In this document: positions 54,772-63,700 of the stretch, piece after piece
Layout of the letters: every line of letters starts with the position of its first letter
How positions within the stretch are numbered: the first letter of the stretch is position 1
DNA from: Hyphococcus sp.
GTDB taxonomy: Bacteria > Pseudomonadota > Alphaproteobacteria > Caulobacterales > Parvularculaceae
Assembly (NCBI GenBank): GCA_028281665.1
Contig: JANQJK010000016.1
Coordinates: 310,001-374,000, forward strand
Length of the DNA: 64,000 nt
Direction: 5' to 3'
Position numbers and translations under genes: made by a program
Notes under the pieces: generated by a model
Seen by the model: the letters and a program-made list of their open reading frames with translations, nothing else
Told to the model about the DNA's origin: nothing
Database searches by the model: none

Positions 54772-55422
54772 CTATGCCGCGATATCAAGAAGCGCGTATA
54801 ACTCGTTGATTGCGGGCTTCACATCGCCAAAAGGCGCTTTGATTGTCGTCATACCCATGGCGCTCGCCGGCTTCAGGTTGACGCCAAGGTCGTCAATAAA
54901 AACGCACTCGTCCGGCGATACGCTGAGTGCTGCGCACATCATGTGATAAATTTTCGGCTCCGGTTTTCTAACGCCGGCTTTCGAAGACTCAATCACGTGA
55001 TCAAAGAGCGAGAAGATCTCGGCGACGGCGCTCATCGCGTCAGGGGCGGCCACCATAGACGCCGAATCATGGGTCGGCATGTTGTTGGTGATGCACCCTG
55101 TCTTGAAGCCGTGATCTTTAACCCGCCGCAGCGCCGCGATCATCTCAGGGTAAAGATCGAGCGCCAGCATTGACAGCAGCGTTGCGCCGCTGATTTCGTG
55201 GCCGGCGGCGCGCGTTTCCGTGGCAAAGGCGCTGTCGAATTCGTCTCGGGGGATTTCCGCCCGCTCAAACTGCGCAAAGGCGCCGTCGTTAATGCGCGCC
55301 TTGATGACGCCGCCAATGAAACGATCGGGTAGCCCGTGTTCCTTTTCATAGGCTGCGAAGTTTACCACCGGCGATGTCGTAAAGACGCCCCCGAAATCAA
55401 AGATCACAGCTTTGAGATTCAT
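54772..55422 (-). CDS. HAD-family hydrolase
   Basis: A 216-residue HAD-IA phosphatase/hydrolase: motif I VIFDFGGVF (the second catalytic Asp is replaced by Gly, so it is not a plain phosphatase), motif II CITNNMP, Lys in ESSKAGVRKPEPKIYHMM, motif IV ECVFIDDLGVNLKPA. It resembles the HAD part fused to acyl-CoA dehydrogenase in eukaryotic ACAD10, which fits its position beside the AidB gene. Seven bases downstream of the SDR stop. Confidence 0.9.
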   Translation of the reverse strand: MNLKAVIFDFGGVFTTSPVVNFAAYEKEHGLPDRFIGGVIKARINDGAFAQFERAEIPRDEFDSAFATETRAAGHEISGATLLSMLALDLYPEMIAALRRVKDHGFKTGCITNNMPTHDSASMVAAPDAMSAVAEIFSLFDHVIESSKAGVRKPEPKIYHMMCAALSVSPDECVFIDDLGVNLKPASAMGMTTIKAPFGDVKPAINELYALLDIAA

Positions 55423-55429
55423 CGTCGGT

Positions 55430-56299
55430 TCATTTCCGAACGGGAATGTCGAAGCGTTTGGCGATAGCGCGATCGACCTGACGTTTCGGCAACAGCCGGG
55501 GCAGCGTCCACATCAGGAATTTACTGCGCAGAATGGCGTATCGCGTTTTTGGTTTCTGTGTTGTGAGAATGTTGCTGACCAGCGCGCCGACGTCTTCCGG
55601 CGGCAGGCCGGCTTCGCCGACCTCCTTGAACTTGTCGCGCATGCTCACAAGAATATCGTAATACTCTGTACCCTTATAGTCATCCGTGTCTATTTCGTCC
55701 GCCTTTGCCCAGATGGGCGTTTGAATCGCACCGGGGCCGACGATGATGACGTCGATGCCGTGAACCATAAGCTCGCGCCGAAGGCTCTCGGAAAACGCTT
55801 CAAGGGCGTGCTTTGACATGGCGTAGGGCCCGAAAACAGGCGAGGCGATCTTGCCGGCGACAGAACTCATATTGACGATGCGGCCCGGGGCGCCGCGCAA
55901 TGTCCGGTCAGCGCCGAGCAGCGGAGCGAACGCCTGCGTGACGAATAACGGCCCGAAGACGTTGATCTCAAGCTGACGGCGCATGATTTCCGGATCGAGG
56001 TAGAGCAGGGGCCCGCCGAGCGCGACGCCGGCGTTGTTCACCAGTCCCGCCAGCGTGTGCCCGTCCAGCGCATCGCGAACATCCTTCGCGGCGCCCGCGA
56101 CCGCATCCTGATCCGTGACGTCGAACAGCAGCGGCGTGCAGTTTTCGCCGAGCGCCGACCGCAAGTTCTCCGCGTCTTCCTCTTTTCGTACGCTGCCGAA
56201 AACCCGCCAGCCCTGATCGATGAGCGTTTTCGCAATGGCGCGCCCGATGCCGGTTGAGGCCCCGGTAACGACCGCCGATTTCTGGTGAAGGTCCGTCAT
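55430..56299 (-). CDS. Short-chain dehydrogenase/reductase
   Basis: A 289-residue SDR: TGASTGIGRAIAKTL (NAD(P) binding), NNAGVAL, catalytic Ser in VNMSSVAGKIASPVF, and YAMSKHALEAF (Tyr-x3-Lys). Substrate unknown; clustering with GST, HAD and AidB suggests lipid or xenobiotic metabolism. Its start overlaps the GFA stop (ATGA). Confidence 0.9.
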   Translation of the reverse strand: MTDLHQKSAVVTGASTGIGRAIAKTLIDQGWRVFGSVRKEEDAENLRSALGENCTPLLFDVTDQDAVAGAAKDVRDALDGHTLAGLVNNAGVALGGPLLYLDPEIMRRQLEINVFGPLFVTQAFAPLLGADRTLRGAPGRIVNMSSVAGKIASPVFGPYAMSKHALEAFSESLRRELMVHGIDVIIVGPGAIQTPIWAKADEIDTDDYKGTEYYDILVSMRDKFKEVGEAGLPPEDVGALVSNILTTQKPKTRYAILRSKFLMWTLPRLLPKRQVDRAIAKRFDIPVRK

Positions 56300-56679
56300 T
56301 CCGTATCCTTATGTAGTCGCGGCGCCCAGGAGAGCGCATCCTCTATGAATGCCTCTGTACGCGGCGCGAACGCTTCTGGATTGTCGAATACGCCAGCGAG
56401 GAAATGCAGTTCACCCGCCCATTTCTCTCCGGCGAAGGAGAGGGGCGTTCCGCAGTCACGACAAAAGCCCCGCTGCACCCCGGGAGAGCTGGCGAAGAAT
56501 GCGGGCGCACGGCGGGTCCATTCAGTGTTTTCATCGCGAAAACCAACCCAGGTGGAGTAAGCTGCGCCTGTGGCGTTACGGCAGGACTTGCAATGACAGT
56601 TGGAGATAAATTTCGGCGCGCCTGTTGCCTTGAACCTCACGGCGCCGCATTGGCATCCGCCCTCGTTGACGGCGGTCAT
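56296..56679 (-). CDS. GFA-family (glutathione-dependent formaldehyde-activating-like) protein
   Basis: About 127 residues of the GFA zinc fold: GGCQCGAVRFKA, then SNCHCKSCRNATGA, FCRDCGTPL and WAPRLHKDTE. The Cys pairs bind zinc; members act on glutathione adducts or are of unknown use. ATG 56679 overlaps the GST stop (ATGA), supporting functional linkage to glutathione. Confidence 0.9.
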   Translation of the reverse strand: MTAVNEGGCQCGAVRFKATGAPKFISNCHCKSCRNATGAAYSTWVGFRDENTEWTRRAPAFFASSPGVQRGFCRDCGTPLSFAGEKWAGELHFLAGVFDNPEAFAPRTEAFIEDALSWAPRLHKDTE

Positions 56680-57305
56680 TCCCACCCCAGTTCCTTCATA
56701 ATTGCAGCGTTCTTTTCGTTACAGCGCTGAACGGCCGGCCGCGCCATGAGGCGCTCCGTATAGGAAACGAAAGGTTCTTCCTTCTCAAATGCGTTGAACA
56801 TCATTGCGAAGTTTATTGCCGATCCGAAAACGACATCTGCGGCGGAAAACTGATCCCCGAGAATGTAATCGCCATTGTCCAGCGCGGTCTTTGCTGCACC
56901 GATCACGAGTTCCGAATTGCCGTAACCGATTGACGCCGGGTTGTCGTTCCGCCTCTTGTTGAAAATATCCATCATGGCCGGTTCGATGCAGCTCGGGGCG
57001 AAAAACATCCAGCGGAAATAAGCGCCGCGTTTCGGATCATTCTGCGCCGGTGCGAGTCCCTTATCGTTGAATGCGTCAGCGAGATAGGCGCAGATGGCGG
57101 CCGCTTCCGTGGTAACGACACCGTCATGAACCAGCGTCGGCAATTTGCCCATCGGGTTGATTTCGATGAAGTCGGGCGTCTTCTGCTGACCCTTCTTAAA
57201 GTCGACAATCTTAACGTCGCAGATGTCGCCGAGTTCCTCATTCATCCAGAATGCGACGCCGCTGCGTGTTTGCGGGCAATGATAAAGCACGGGCCTGCCG
57301 GTCAT
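56676..57305 (-). CDS. Glutathione S-transferase family protein
   Basis: A 209-residue thioredoxin-plus-helical GST: VLYHCPQTRSGVAFWMNEEL, then EINPMGKLPTLV and TEAAAICAYLAD, with helical domain DYILGDQFSAADVVFG. The conserved N-terminal Ser/Tyr catalytic residue is likely Ser13. First gene of the five-gene operon. Confidence 0.9.
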   Translation of the reverse strand: MTGRPVLYHCPQTRSGVAFWMNEELGDICDVKIVDFKKGQQKTPDFIEINPMGKLPTLVHDGVVTTEAAAICAYLADAFNDKGLAPAQNDPKRGAYFRWMFFAPSCIEPAMMDIFNKRRNDNPASIGYGNSELVIGAAKTALDNGDYILGDQFSAADVVFGSAINFAMMFNAFEKEEPFVSYTERLMARPAVQRCNEKNAAIMKELGWE

Positions 57306-57326
57306 GAGAGCCTCCTGAGGGTTGAG

Positions 57327-58115
57327 CTAGGCATGGGCGCTGAGTGCATATAGCGCAATCGCTGCGGCGTTGGACACATTAAGACTTTCCATGCCGGGTG
57401 CGATCGGAATGCGCACGAGATTTGAACAAGTTTCTGCGACCAGCGGACGTAACCCCGCGCCTTCGGCCCCAAGGGCCAGCGCCGCGGGCCGCGCTTTGTC
57501 GACGGCGTCAATCTCCGTGCCGGCGTCGCCGGCAAGCCCTAAGGTTAGGTAGCCAAGGTCGGCGAGCGCCTTGAGGCTGCGCGCGATGTTCACGGCCTTA
57601 ACGCACGGGACATGCTCGATGGCGCCCGCTGCGGCCTTGGCCAGGGCGCCGGCGAGGGGCGGCGTGCGCCGCTCCTGAACGATAACGGCTTTCGCGTTAA
57701 ACGCTGCGGCGCTCCGGAAAATAGCGCCAATATTCTGGGGGTCGGTGATCTGGTCGAGCACGACCACGGGGCGCCCGGCCTCCGCCGGCGCGCAGACCTC
57801 CTTCAGCCGGGCGCGCGGAAGGTCAAACGCCTCGGCCGCCAGGCCCTGGTGCACCGCCCCAGCGGGCAGCAGTTTGTCTATTGCGTCGGGCTTCAGGTCC
57901 TCGATTGGCCTCGTCGCCGCGTCCGACGCGCGGCGCTCACTTAGCCAGTCCGCCGCATTCCTGGTGGCGACAACGCGGCGCACGCGCCTTTCCGGGTTTG
58001 CGAGCGCTGCGGCGACCGCATGGCGTCCATAAAGCCAGAGCCTCGCGGGCGCGTCGCCCCGCCGCGGCGGCTTTTTCCCGGCCGCTCTTTTTATCGGTGC
58101 TTCGCCTTTGGTCAC
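57327..58115 (-). CDS. rlmB: 23S rRNA Gm2251 2'-O-methyltransferase (RlmB/TrmH)
   Basis: A 262-residue SPOUT enzyme starting with GTG. A basic N-terminal extension is followed by the substrate-binding domain (YGRHAVAAALANPERRV) and the knotted catalytic domain (LDQITDPQNIGAIFRSAAAF, ALGAEGAGLRPLV, IPIAPGMESLNVSNAAAIALY). Methylates G2251 in the P loop. It lies 21 bases upstream of the GST gene, possibly in the same message. Confidence 0.93.
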   Translation of the reverse strand: MTKGEAPIKRAAGKKPPRRGDAPARLWLYGRHAVAAALANPERRVRRVVATRNAADWLSERRASDAATRPIEDLKPDAIDKLLPAGAVHQGLAAEAFDLPRARLKEVCAPAEAGRPVVVLDQITDPQNIGAIFRSAAAFNAKAVIVQERRTPPLAGALAKAAAGAIEHVPCVKAVNIARSLKALADLGYLTLGLAGDAGTEIDAVDKARPAALALGAEGAGLRPLVAETCSNLVRIPIAPGMESLNVSNAAAIALYALSAHA

Positions 58116-58302
58116 GGGCGAAGGCCTAGCGGGAAACGCGCGTTAAACATAGCAAAAATAGCGGCGGCGGCGTTGCCCCATCATGGTTGCGTGCGTCGCC
58201 GCACGCCGCTATAGACCGCGTTCCCAAATGACGGTCGCGGTACAATCTCGCTGCTTGCCGTCTAGCCGTGGCGGGCTATTTGACGTCGTCGTCGGCCCTC
58301 GT

Positions 58303-58387
58303 GGAGGGGTGGGAGAGTGGTTAAATCCACCAGACTGTAAATCTGGCCGCTTAGCGTACGTTGGTTCGAATCCAACCCCCTCCACCA
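58303..58387 (+). tRNA. tRNA-Tyr (anticodon GTA)
   Basis: A class II cloverleaf with acceptor GGAGGGG/CCCCTCC, anticodon stem CCAGA/TCTGG around CTGTAAA, a long variable arm, T arm GTTGG-TTCGAAT-CCAAC, discriminator A and encoded CCA. Minus-strand peptides such as EGVGFEPTYAKRPDLQSGG are shadows. Its 3' end is imperfectly repeated 73 bases downstream. Confidence 0.97.
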
Positions 58388-58460
58388 TTTTATATATCTC
58401 ACGACAACTCGCTTCGCTCGCGTCTCCGATGGGGCGGGCTGACCGCCCGGCGGCCAGTCG

Positions 58461-58505
58461 GCCGCTTGGGTGTTGGTTCGATGTAGCATCGTCCAGCTCC
58501 ACCAT
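58461..58505 (+). repeat. Decayed copy of the tRNA-Tyr 3' end (att-like)
   Basis: The tRNA end at 58346-58388 shares with 58461-58505, in order, GCCGCTT, GTTGGTTCGA and CTCCACCAT, with the intervening bases diverged. Such a partial tRNA end is what an element that integrates at a tRNA gene leaves behind. The copy abuts the recombinase remnant. Confidence 0.6.
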
Positions 58506-58792
58506 CCCTGTTCAAAAGTGGGCACTAACTTGCCTGCCAAGGAAAAGCGCTCAATTTCCGTCAAAAGAGCCGAGTTCGACCCCTTTATCCGGATCTCTGC
58601 GTGACCGACCCTCACGTCGCTCACGAGATGGCGAACATAAGCGCGCTTAATTTCACATTGCTGGAGCCTTTTAGTCGGCGCCTGAGCGCGTTTGAAAATT
58701 TCCTGTAGTGATTTGGGCGGGCGCTGCGCGGTGGTGCTTCGGAGCGTCCTTTTAGGCGTGATATCGCTCCCGTTATAGAGACGCGTCTTTGC
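58506..58792 (-). pseudogene. C-terminal remnant of a serine recombinase
   Basis: The minus-strand frame below a stop at about 58793 reads KSLQEIFKRAQAPTKRLQQ, then KRAYVRHLVSDVRVGHAE followed by IRIKGSNSALL, and LVPTFEQG before running into the tRNA repeat. The pattern of a helix, R-x-AY-R-LV-x-VRVG-x-x-EIRI-x-GS and a closing VP-x-F is the C-terminus of large serine recombinases/resolvases in alphaproteobacteria. The catalytic N-terminal domain is absent. The identification is from memory of the family. Confidence 0.5.
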
Positions 58793-58881
58793 TCACATCC
58801 ATTCGCCAAATATGAAATGAAAGTCCTTTCGGGCCAACTGCTCGTAAGACAAGATAACTTCATACGGCAGCGTATCAGCAG

Positions 58882-60108
58882 CTACACCGCTTTCAGGGCT
58901 TTCTCCGCTTCGTCGTGCTCAAACGCGTCGGCGTAGATGCGGATTTCGTCTGGAGACGCGCCTTCTGCGCGCAGGGCCTGCTTCCAGTTGGCGGCGATTA
59001 TTTTGGCCATCTCTGACGCCTGCTGTTTGGCGTCAGTCAGCGTCAATTCAAAAAACTCGGCGGCGTCTAAAGCGATGTCGAGCGACGCATCGAATGGTCC
59101 GCCCTGGATAATGCCGGTTTCCAAGACGCGCTGACGCGACGGTGCTGGATTTATGTCGAACGCTGGCGAAAGCCGCCAGCGATCTTCGCCTGCATAGACG
59201 AAGCCATGGTTTTTTAAGTGATCGTCCTTATTGGAGACCAGGATCGTGAAGACGATCCGCCGCCAAAGTTCATGCAAATCTTCTGTGGGCTTTGCCGAAA
59301 CCTGGCGGATTACGTCGGCGATGTCGGTATAATAGCCGCCTTCATCGCTTTGCCAGTCAAGAGCTGTGCGGGCGGACATGTATGGAATGCGCGCGCCGTC
59401 GCGCCGGTCAAATCTGCGAATGAGTGCAATCGGATGGTCGCTGTCGCGCAGTTCAAGCGTCGCTTCTGCGACTCGAAGCCCGCATTGCGTCGCAAGTTTT
59501 AAGGTAGCGACCTCGGCGCGTTCGACGGGCTTAGTGTCCTTTTCGGATGTGAATTTTGCAATCCAGAGATGACCGTCGCCTTCGACATTTGCTTTCGGGC
59601 GGGCGCCGCCGAGCGATCCAGCGACGCCGGCAAGATCGCGGGCTTCCGCTTCTGCGCCGCCCGGATCGCGTTCAAAGCGCTGGGCAAGCAAACGCAGCCG
59701 TTCGAGGTCAACGAGACGCGGAATTGGCGGGTTCAAATCCGAAAGCGGCTCCATGTCTTCGCCCAAGAAACGCAAAGCGCCTTGTCGCGTGCGGTCGTCA
59801 GACAGCACCAGATAATCAAACTCGGTGAGACCGCCGACGAGCGCCTTGGTCATCAACATGCGGCCCCAGGCATCCGGCGCTGCATCGGCGAATACGCCGG
59901 ACAGCGTTGAGCGTATGTCTTCTCGCCCCGCTGCGAAATGACCGCCTTCGCGTAAGGGCAAGGCGGGTGAAATCGCAAAGCGATCGGGTGCCGCGAGCCA
60001 TTCGGCGGCGTATTCGAATTGCGAATGCTGGCATTTTCCATCGGTCTCGAACCGCAACCGGCCAACGATACGTTTGCCTTCTCCGAGGGCGACAATGGCT
60101 TCAGGCAT
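58882..60108 (-). CDS. hipA: HipA-family toxin kinase
   Basis: A 408-residue HipA. N-terminal Couple_hipA region (FEYAAEWLAAPDRFAISPALP), ATP-binding GVAGSLGGARPKA (163-172), catalytic loop SNKDDHLKNHGF with Asp295, and Mg-binding DINP near 318. HipA phosphorylates glutamyl-tRNA synthetase in E. coli, causing growth arrest. All key residues are intact, so it should be active. Its start overlaps the antitoxin stop by one base. Confidence 0.93.
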   Translation of the reverse strand: MPEAIVALGEGKRIVGRLRFETDGKCQHSQFEYAAEWLAAPDRFAISPALPLREGGHFAAGREDIRSTLSGVFADAAPDAWGRMLMTKALVGGLTEFDYLVLSDDRTRQGALRFLGEDMEPLSDLNPPIPRLVDLERLRLLAQRFERDPGGAEAEARDLAGVAGSLGGARPKANVEGDGHLWIAKFTSEKDTKPVERAEVATLKLATQCGLRVAEATLELRDSDHPIALIRRFDRRDGARIPYMSARTALDWQSDEGGYYTDIADVIRQVSAKPTEDLHELWRRIVFTILVSNKDDHLKNHGFVYAGEDRWRLSPAFDINPAPSRQRVLETGIIQGGPFDASLDIALDAAEFFELTLTDAKQQASEMAKIIAANWKQALRAEGASPDEIRIYADAFEHDEAEKALKAV

Positions 60109-60494
60109 TAAAAGCCGACCCCTTCTTCATCATCAGTATCCGAAGAAGCTGGCGCCTGGCTTTTGCTGGATGTCGATGATTTGGGTTTTCGTTTCCGATC
60201 GATCCGTTTGGGGAGCGCTTCGCGGTCGAGCAATAGGCCGGTGTCGTCAGAGCCGGCGTCAAGGAAGTCGGAAATCCGCTCAAGCTCGCCGAGCACAAGG
60301 CAGGCCATCGCCAGCGCGCCGATGCTGACGCCATTGTCGCCTTTTTCCAGCCGGATGACCGTGCTTTCGGACACGCCGATCCGTTCGGCGAAATCCTTTA
60401 CGGATATCCGTCGTTTGAGGCGGGCGGTCTTGACGTTCGCGCCCATGGATTGGAGCGCCCGCCGCGCGTTTAGAGAGCTTGCTTTAGCTGCCAT
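60108..60494 (-). CDS. hipB: HipB-like XRE antitoxin
   Basis: A 128-residue protein with a helix-turn-helix: NVKTARLKRRISVKDFAERI, then GVSESTVIRLEKGDNGVSIG and ALAMACLVLGELERISD. The C-terminal 35 residues are a Ser/Lys-rich flexible tail that could hold HipA or mark the protein for Lon. It represses its own operon through the repeats just upstream. Confidence 0.9.
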   Translation of the reverse strand: MAAKASSLNARRALQSMGANVKTARLKRRISVKDFAERIGVSESTVIRLEKGDNGVSIGALAMACLVLGELERISDFLDAGSDDTGLLLDREALPKRIDRKRKPKSSTSSKSQAPASSDTDDEEGVGF

Positions 60495-60497
60495 ATC

Positions 60498-60533
60498 TGA
60501 CGGTCAAATCCTAATTAATTGTCAAATATGACA
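60498..60533. promoter_or_regulatory. HipB operator-like repeats
   Basis: Two inverted repeats stand before hipB: TGAC-G-GTCA (60498-60506) and TGTCA-AATA-TGACA (60520-60533), close to an AT-rich core. Their shared TGAC half-site, 22-28 bases apart, suits two HipB dimers and autoregulation. No other gene is visible in 60534-60711. Confidence 0.5.
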
Positions 60534-60711
60534 GTTATCAGGATATGAGGAAAAATGCAACCGCCACCTGAAACGAGGCCGTGATGACGCCTGCAAGGCC
60601 GCCTATCGCACCCAGGCTTTTTCAGCCGGGAGGCTTAAGAGGAACTGCGAACCCGCCAGCGATCATTTGCCTATGTGGGTCAGCATCGGCGAATGATACT
60701 TTCTGATCGGT

Positions 60712-63700
60712 CTACGCAGCGATCCACTCCTGTGCTGTCAGGTTGGTGTCGAGTGTTGTCTGCTCGTGTGCTTTCGGCTGGTTGATCATGTAGATGTCAG
60801 CGGGGGGGTGCGCGTCGGGAGCGGGTTCTTCGCTGTCGCCCATGGGGCTTGCGCTTGAGGCGAGCATGACGGCGTAGAAGTCGATGCTTGCGCCGTCATT
60901 GGTTTCCGCGCCGCTTTTTGCAAAGATGCGCTGTCCGTCGACGGACTGTTCGATCATCGCCGCGGCGAGGTCGAAGGAGCGGATGGCCAGTTCGTCGAGG
61001 GAAGACAACTCGCCCGTCTGGCTGACGCCGTCCTGGTTGAGATCGTTCCAGACCTGCAAGTCTGCGAAGGCGTTGTCGTTGCGGTCGAGAACGCCGTCGC
61101 CGTTCTCGTCGAGGCTCTTGAGGGCGTCGAGGGAGTCGGTAAAGCCGCCCCAGGCGAAATGTTCGGAGAGAACCTCGCGCCCGTTCTCGATGGCGCCGGA
61201 GCCGTCGCGGTCCATGACGAGGACGCCGTCGCCGGCGGTAGGCCATGCGGTGTATTCTGCGAACCCGTCCGCGTCGAGGTCGAAGCGCACCGAGTCCGCG
61301 CCGGTCTGGAAGGCGAGCCCGTCGCCGCCGAGATCGAGGACGATCGGGTCGCCGAGTTTGAGGACGCCTTGTTCAAGACGCACTTGCGCGTTGCCTTTAT
61401 TCCAGACGTTGTAGGTGATCCCGCCATCGACGACGGTTCCCCCGGTGCTCCAGTTCGTACCGTGGAAAACGACGTTGTCGTTTCCACCGCCGTTGACGGT
61501 GAGTATGGCGATGCCGTTCTCGCGTTCTTCGGTGATGTTGAGCACGCCAAGTTCGTCGAGGACGAGGGTGGTGCCGTTCGCGCCGTCAAGAAAAATAGTT
61601 TCTATACTTTCGACAGAAGGAAGGAGCGATGCTCTGATGTCGAGGTTGATGGCGCTTCCTGTGATGTGCAGCGTGTCGTTCCCGGTTCCGCCGTCAACGC
61701 TGGTGAAACTAGAACCGGTGATAGTGATAGAATCGTCGCCGGCGCCGCCGCGGGCGACGTCCCCGGCGCCGACGCCGTTGATCGTATCGTTCCCCGCCGC
61801 GCCGATCAGGATATCGTCGCCTGGTGTTCCGGTGAGGGTCTGGTCGGCGGTGGAGATTTGCACAATGCCGCCCACATTCGCGCCGCCATAGATGACATAG
61901 GCTTCGCCTTCCACGTCGGTGCTGCCGGCGCTTCTCGCCCCGACGATGAGATCGTCAAAGCCGTCGCCGTTAATGTCGCCGGCGGCGGAAACGCTGTCTC
62001 CCAACTTGGTATTTGGACCAGAAGGAGCGCGAATGACGAATGCGTCGATTTCGGTGAGGCTGCCTTCGGTCAGGACCTGTCTTCCGGCGTCGTCGGTTCC
62101 AAAAAGGCCGGCCTTGCCGAACACTAAATAGGCTTCGCCGGGGGTGCCGCCGATCCCTGGCGCTCCGATAATAAAGTCGTCAAACCCGTCGCCGTTGACG
62201 TCGCCGGCGGCGGAAACGCTTTGACCAAGGTCTCCGCCGTTGCCTTGCACGACAAAGCCGTCGGCGGCGGACAGGGACGCCAGATCGATGACCTGTCGGG
62301 CGTGACCGGCGGTGACAACCTCGCTTCCGAAGCCGCCGGCCTTGCCGTACACCACGTAAGTCTCGCCGGCGCCGCTGCCGCCATCCGGCGCCCCGATAAT
62401 AAGGTCGTCAAACCCGTCGCCGTTGATGTCGCCGGCGGAGGAGACGCTCTGGCCTGCATCATCGCCGGCGGCGCTTCCCTGGAGGATAAAGCCTTCGGCG
62501 GCGGAGAGGCTGGTCAGGTCGATGATTTGGCGGCCGGCCCCGTCCGGGTTTCCAAACGCGCCGGGACCGCCGAACACCACATAGGCTTCGCCGGCGTCGC
62601 CGTTCGCCTTGTGCGCCCCGATAATCATGTCGTCATAACCGTCGCCGTTAATGTCGCCGGCGGAAGATACGCTGGTGCCGGCATTGTCTCCTGTGTCATC
62701 GCCGATGATGATGAACCCGTCTGCGGCGGAGAGGCCGTTGACATCGATCACTTGGCGCCCGGAAACCGCGGTCCCGAAACCGTCAGCCTTGCCGAAGATG
62801 ATATATGTTCCGCCCTCCGGGGAGCTGCCCCGGATTGAACCGATCATGACATCGTCATAACCGTCGCCATTGATGTCGCCGGCGGAGGAGACGTCCCAAC
62901 CGACATTGCCGCCGAAAGTTTCGCCCCGAACGACAAATCCATCGGCGGCAGATAGGGACCCCAGATCGATGACCTGGCGGGCGTGACCGGCGGTCGTGAC
63001 TTCGGTTCCAAAAACGCCGGCCTTGCCGAAGATGACATACCCGTTGCCGGTGTTGTTGACGGTTCCCCATGCTTTTGTTGCGCCGACGACGATATCGTCA
63101 TAGCCGTCGCCGTTGATGTCGCCGGCGGAGGAAACGCCTGCGCCTGCCTCGCCATATCTCACATTCTCGCCCTGGATAATGAAGCCGTCGGTGCTGGAAA
63201 GGGCGGTCAGGTCGATAATTTGCCGGCCCGAGACATCGGTTCCAAAGCCGCCGGCTTTGCCGAACACCACATAGGCTTCGCCCGTATTGTTGAAGCCGGC
63301 GTCATCGCCCAAGCGGGCGCCGACGATGAAATCGTCATAACCGTCGCCGTTGATGTCGCCAGCGGAGGAGACGCTGGCGCCGGCGATGTCGCCGGCGGCG
63401 TCTCCCCGAATGACAAAACCCTGACTGGCGTTGAGGGTGCTGGTCAGGATCACCGGGGCCGGTTCAAAAACGTCGTTGACAGTAATCTGAACGTTTTGCG
63501 TTGTTGCGTTGGTTCCGTCCGAAGCTTCAACGGTGATGTCATAGACATTGTCGCCGTTTGCGTCGGCGGGGGTCTCGAAGTCAGGCGACGTTTTGAAAGT
63601 GACGGCGCCGGTTGTCGCGTTGATGTCAAAGAGATCGTTGTCGCCGCCTGCGGCTAGGGAATAAGTGACGGTGTCGCTTACATCCGCATCCGTCGCGGCG

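Noticed and set aside
58209-58505. Minus-strand frame containing EGVGFEPTYAKRPDLQSGG
   Set aside because: It is the complement of tRNA-Tyr; only the segment beyond the tRNA repeat has recombinase-like sequence.
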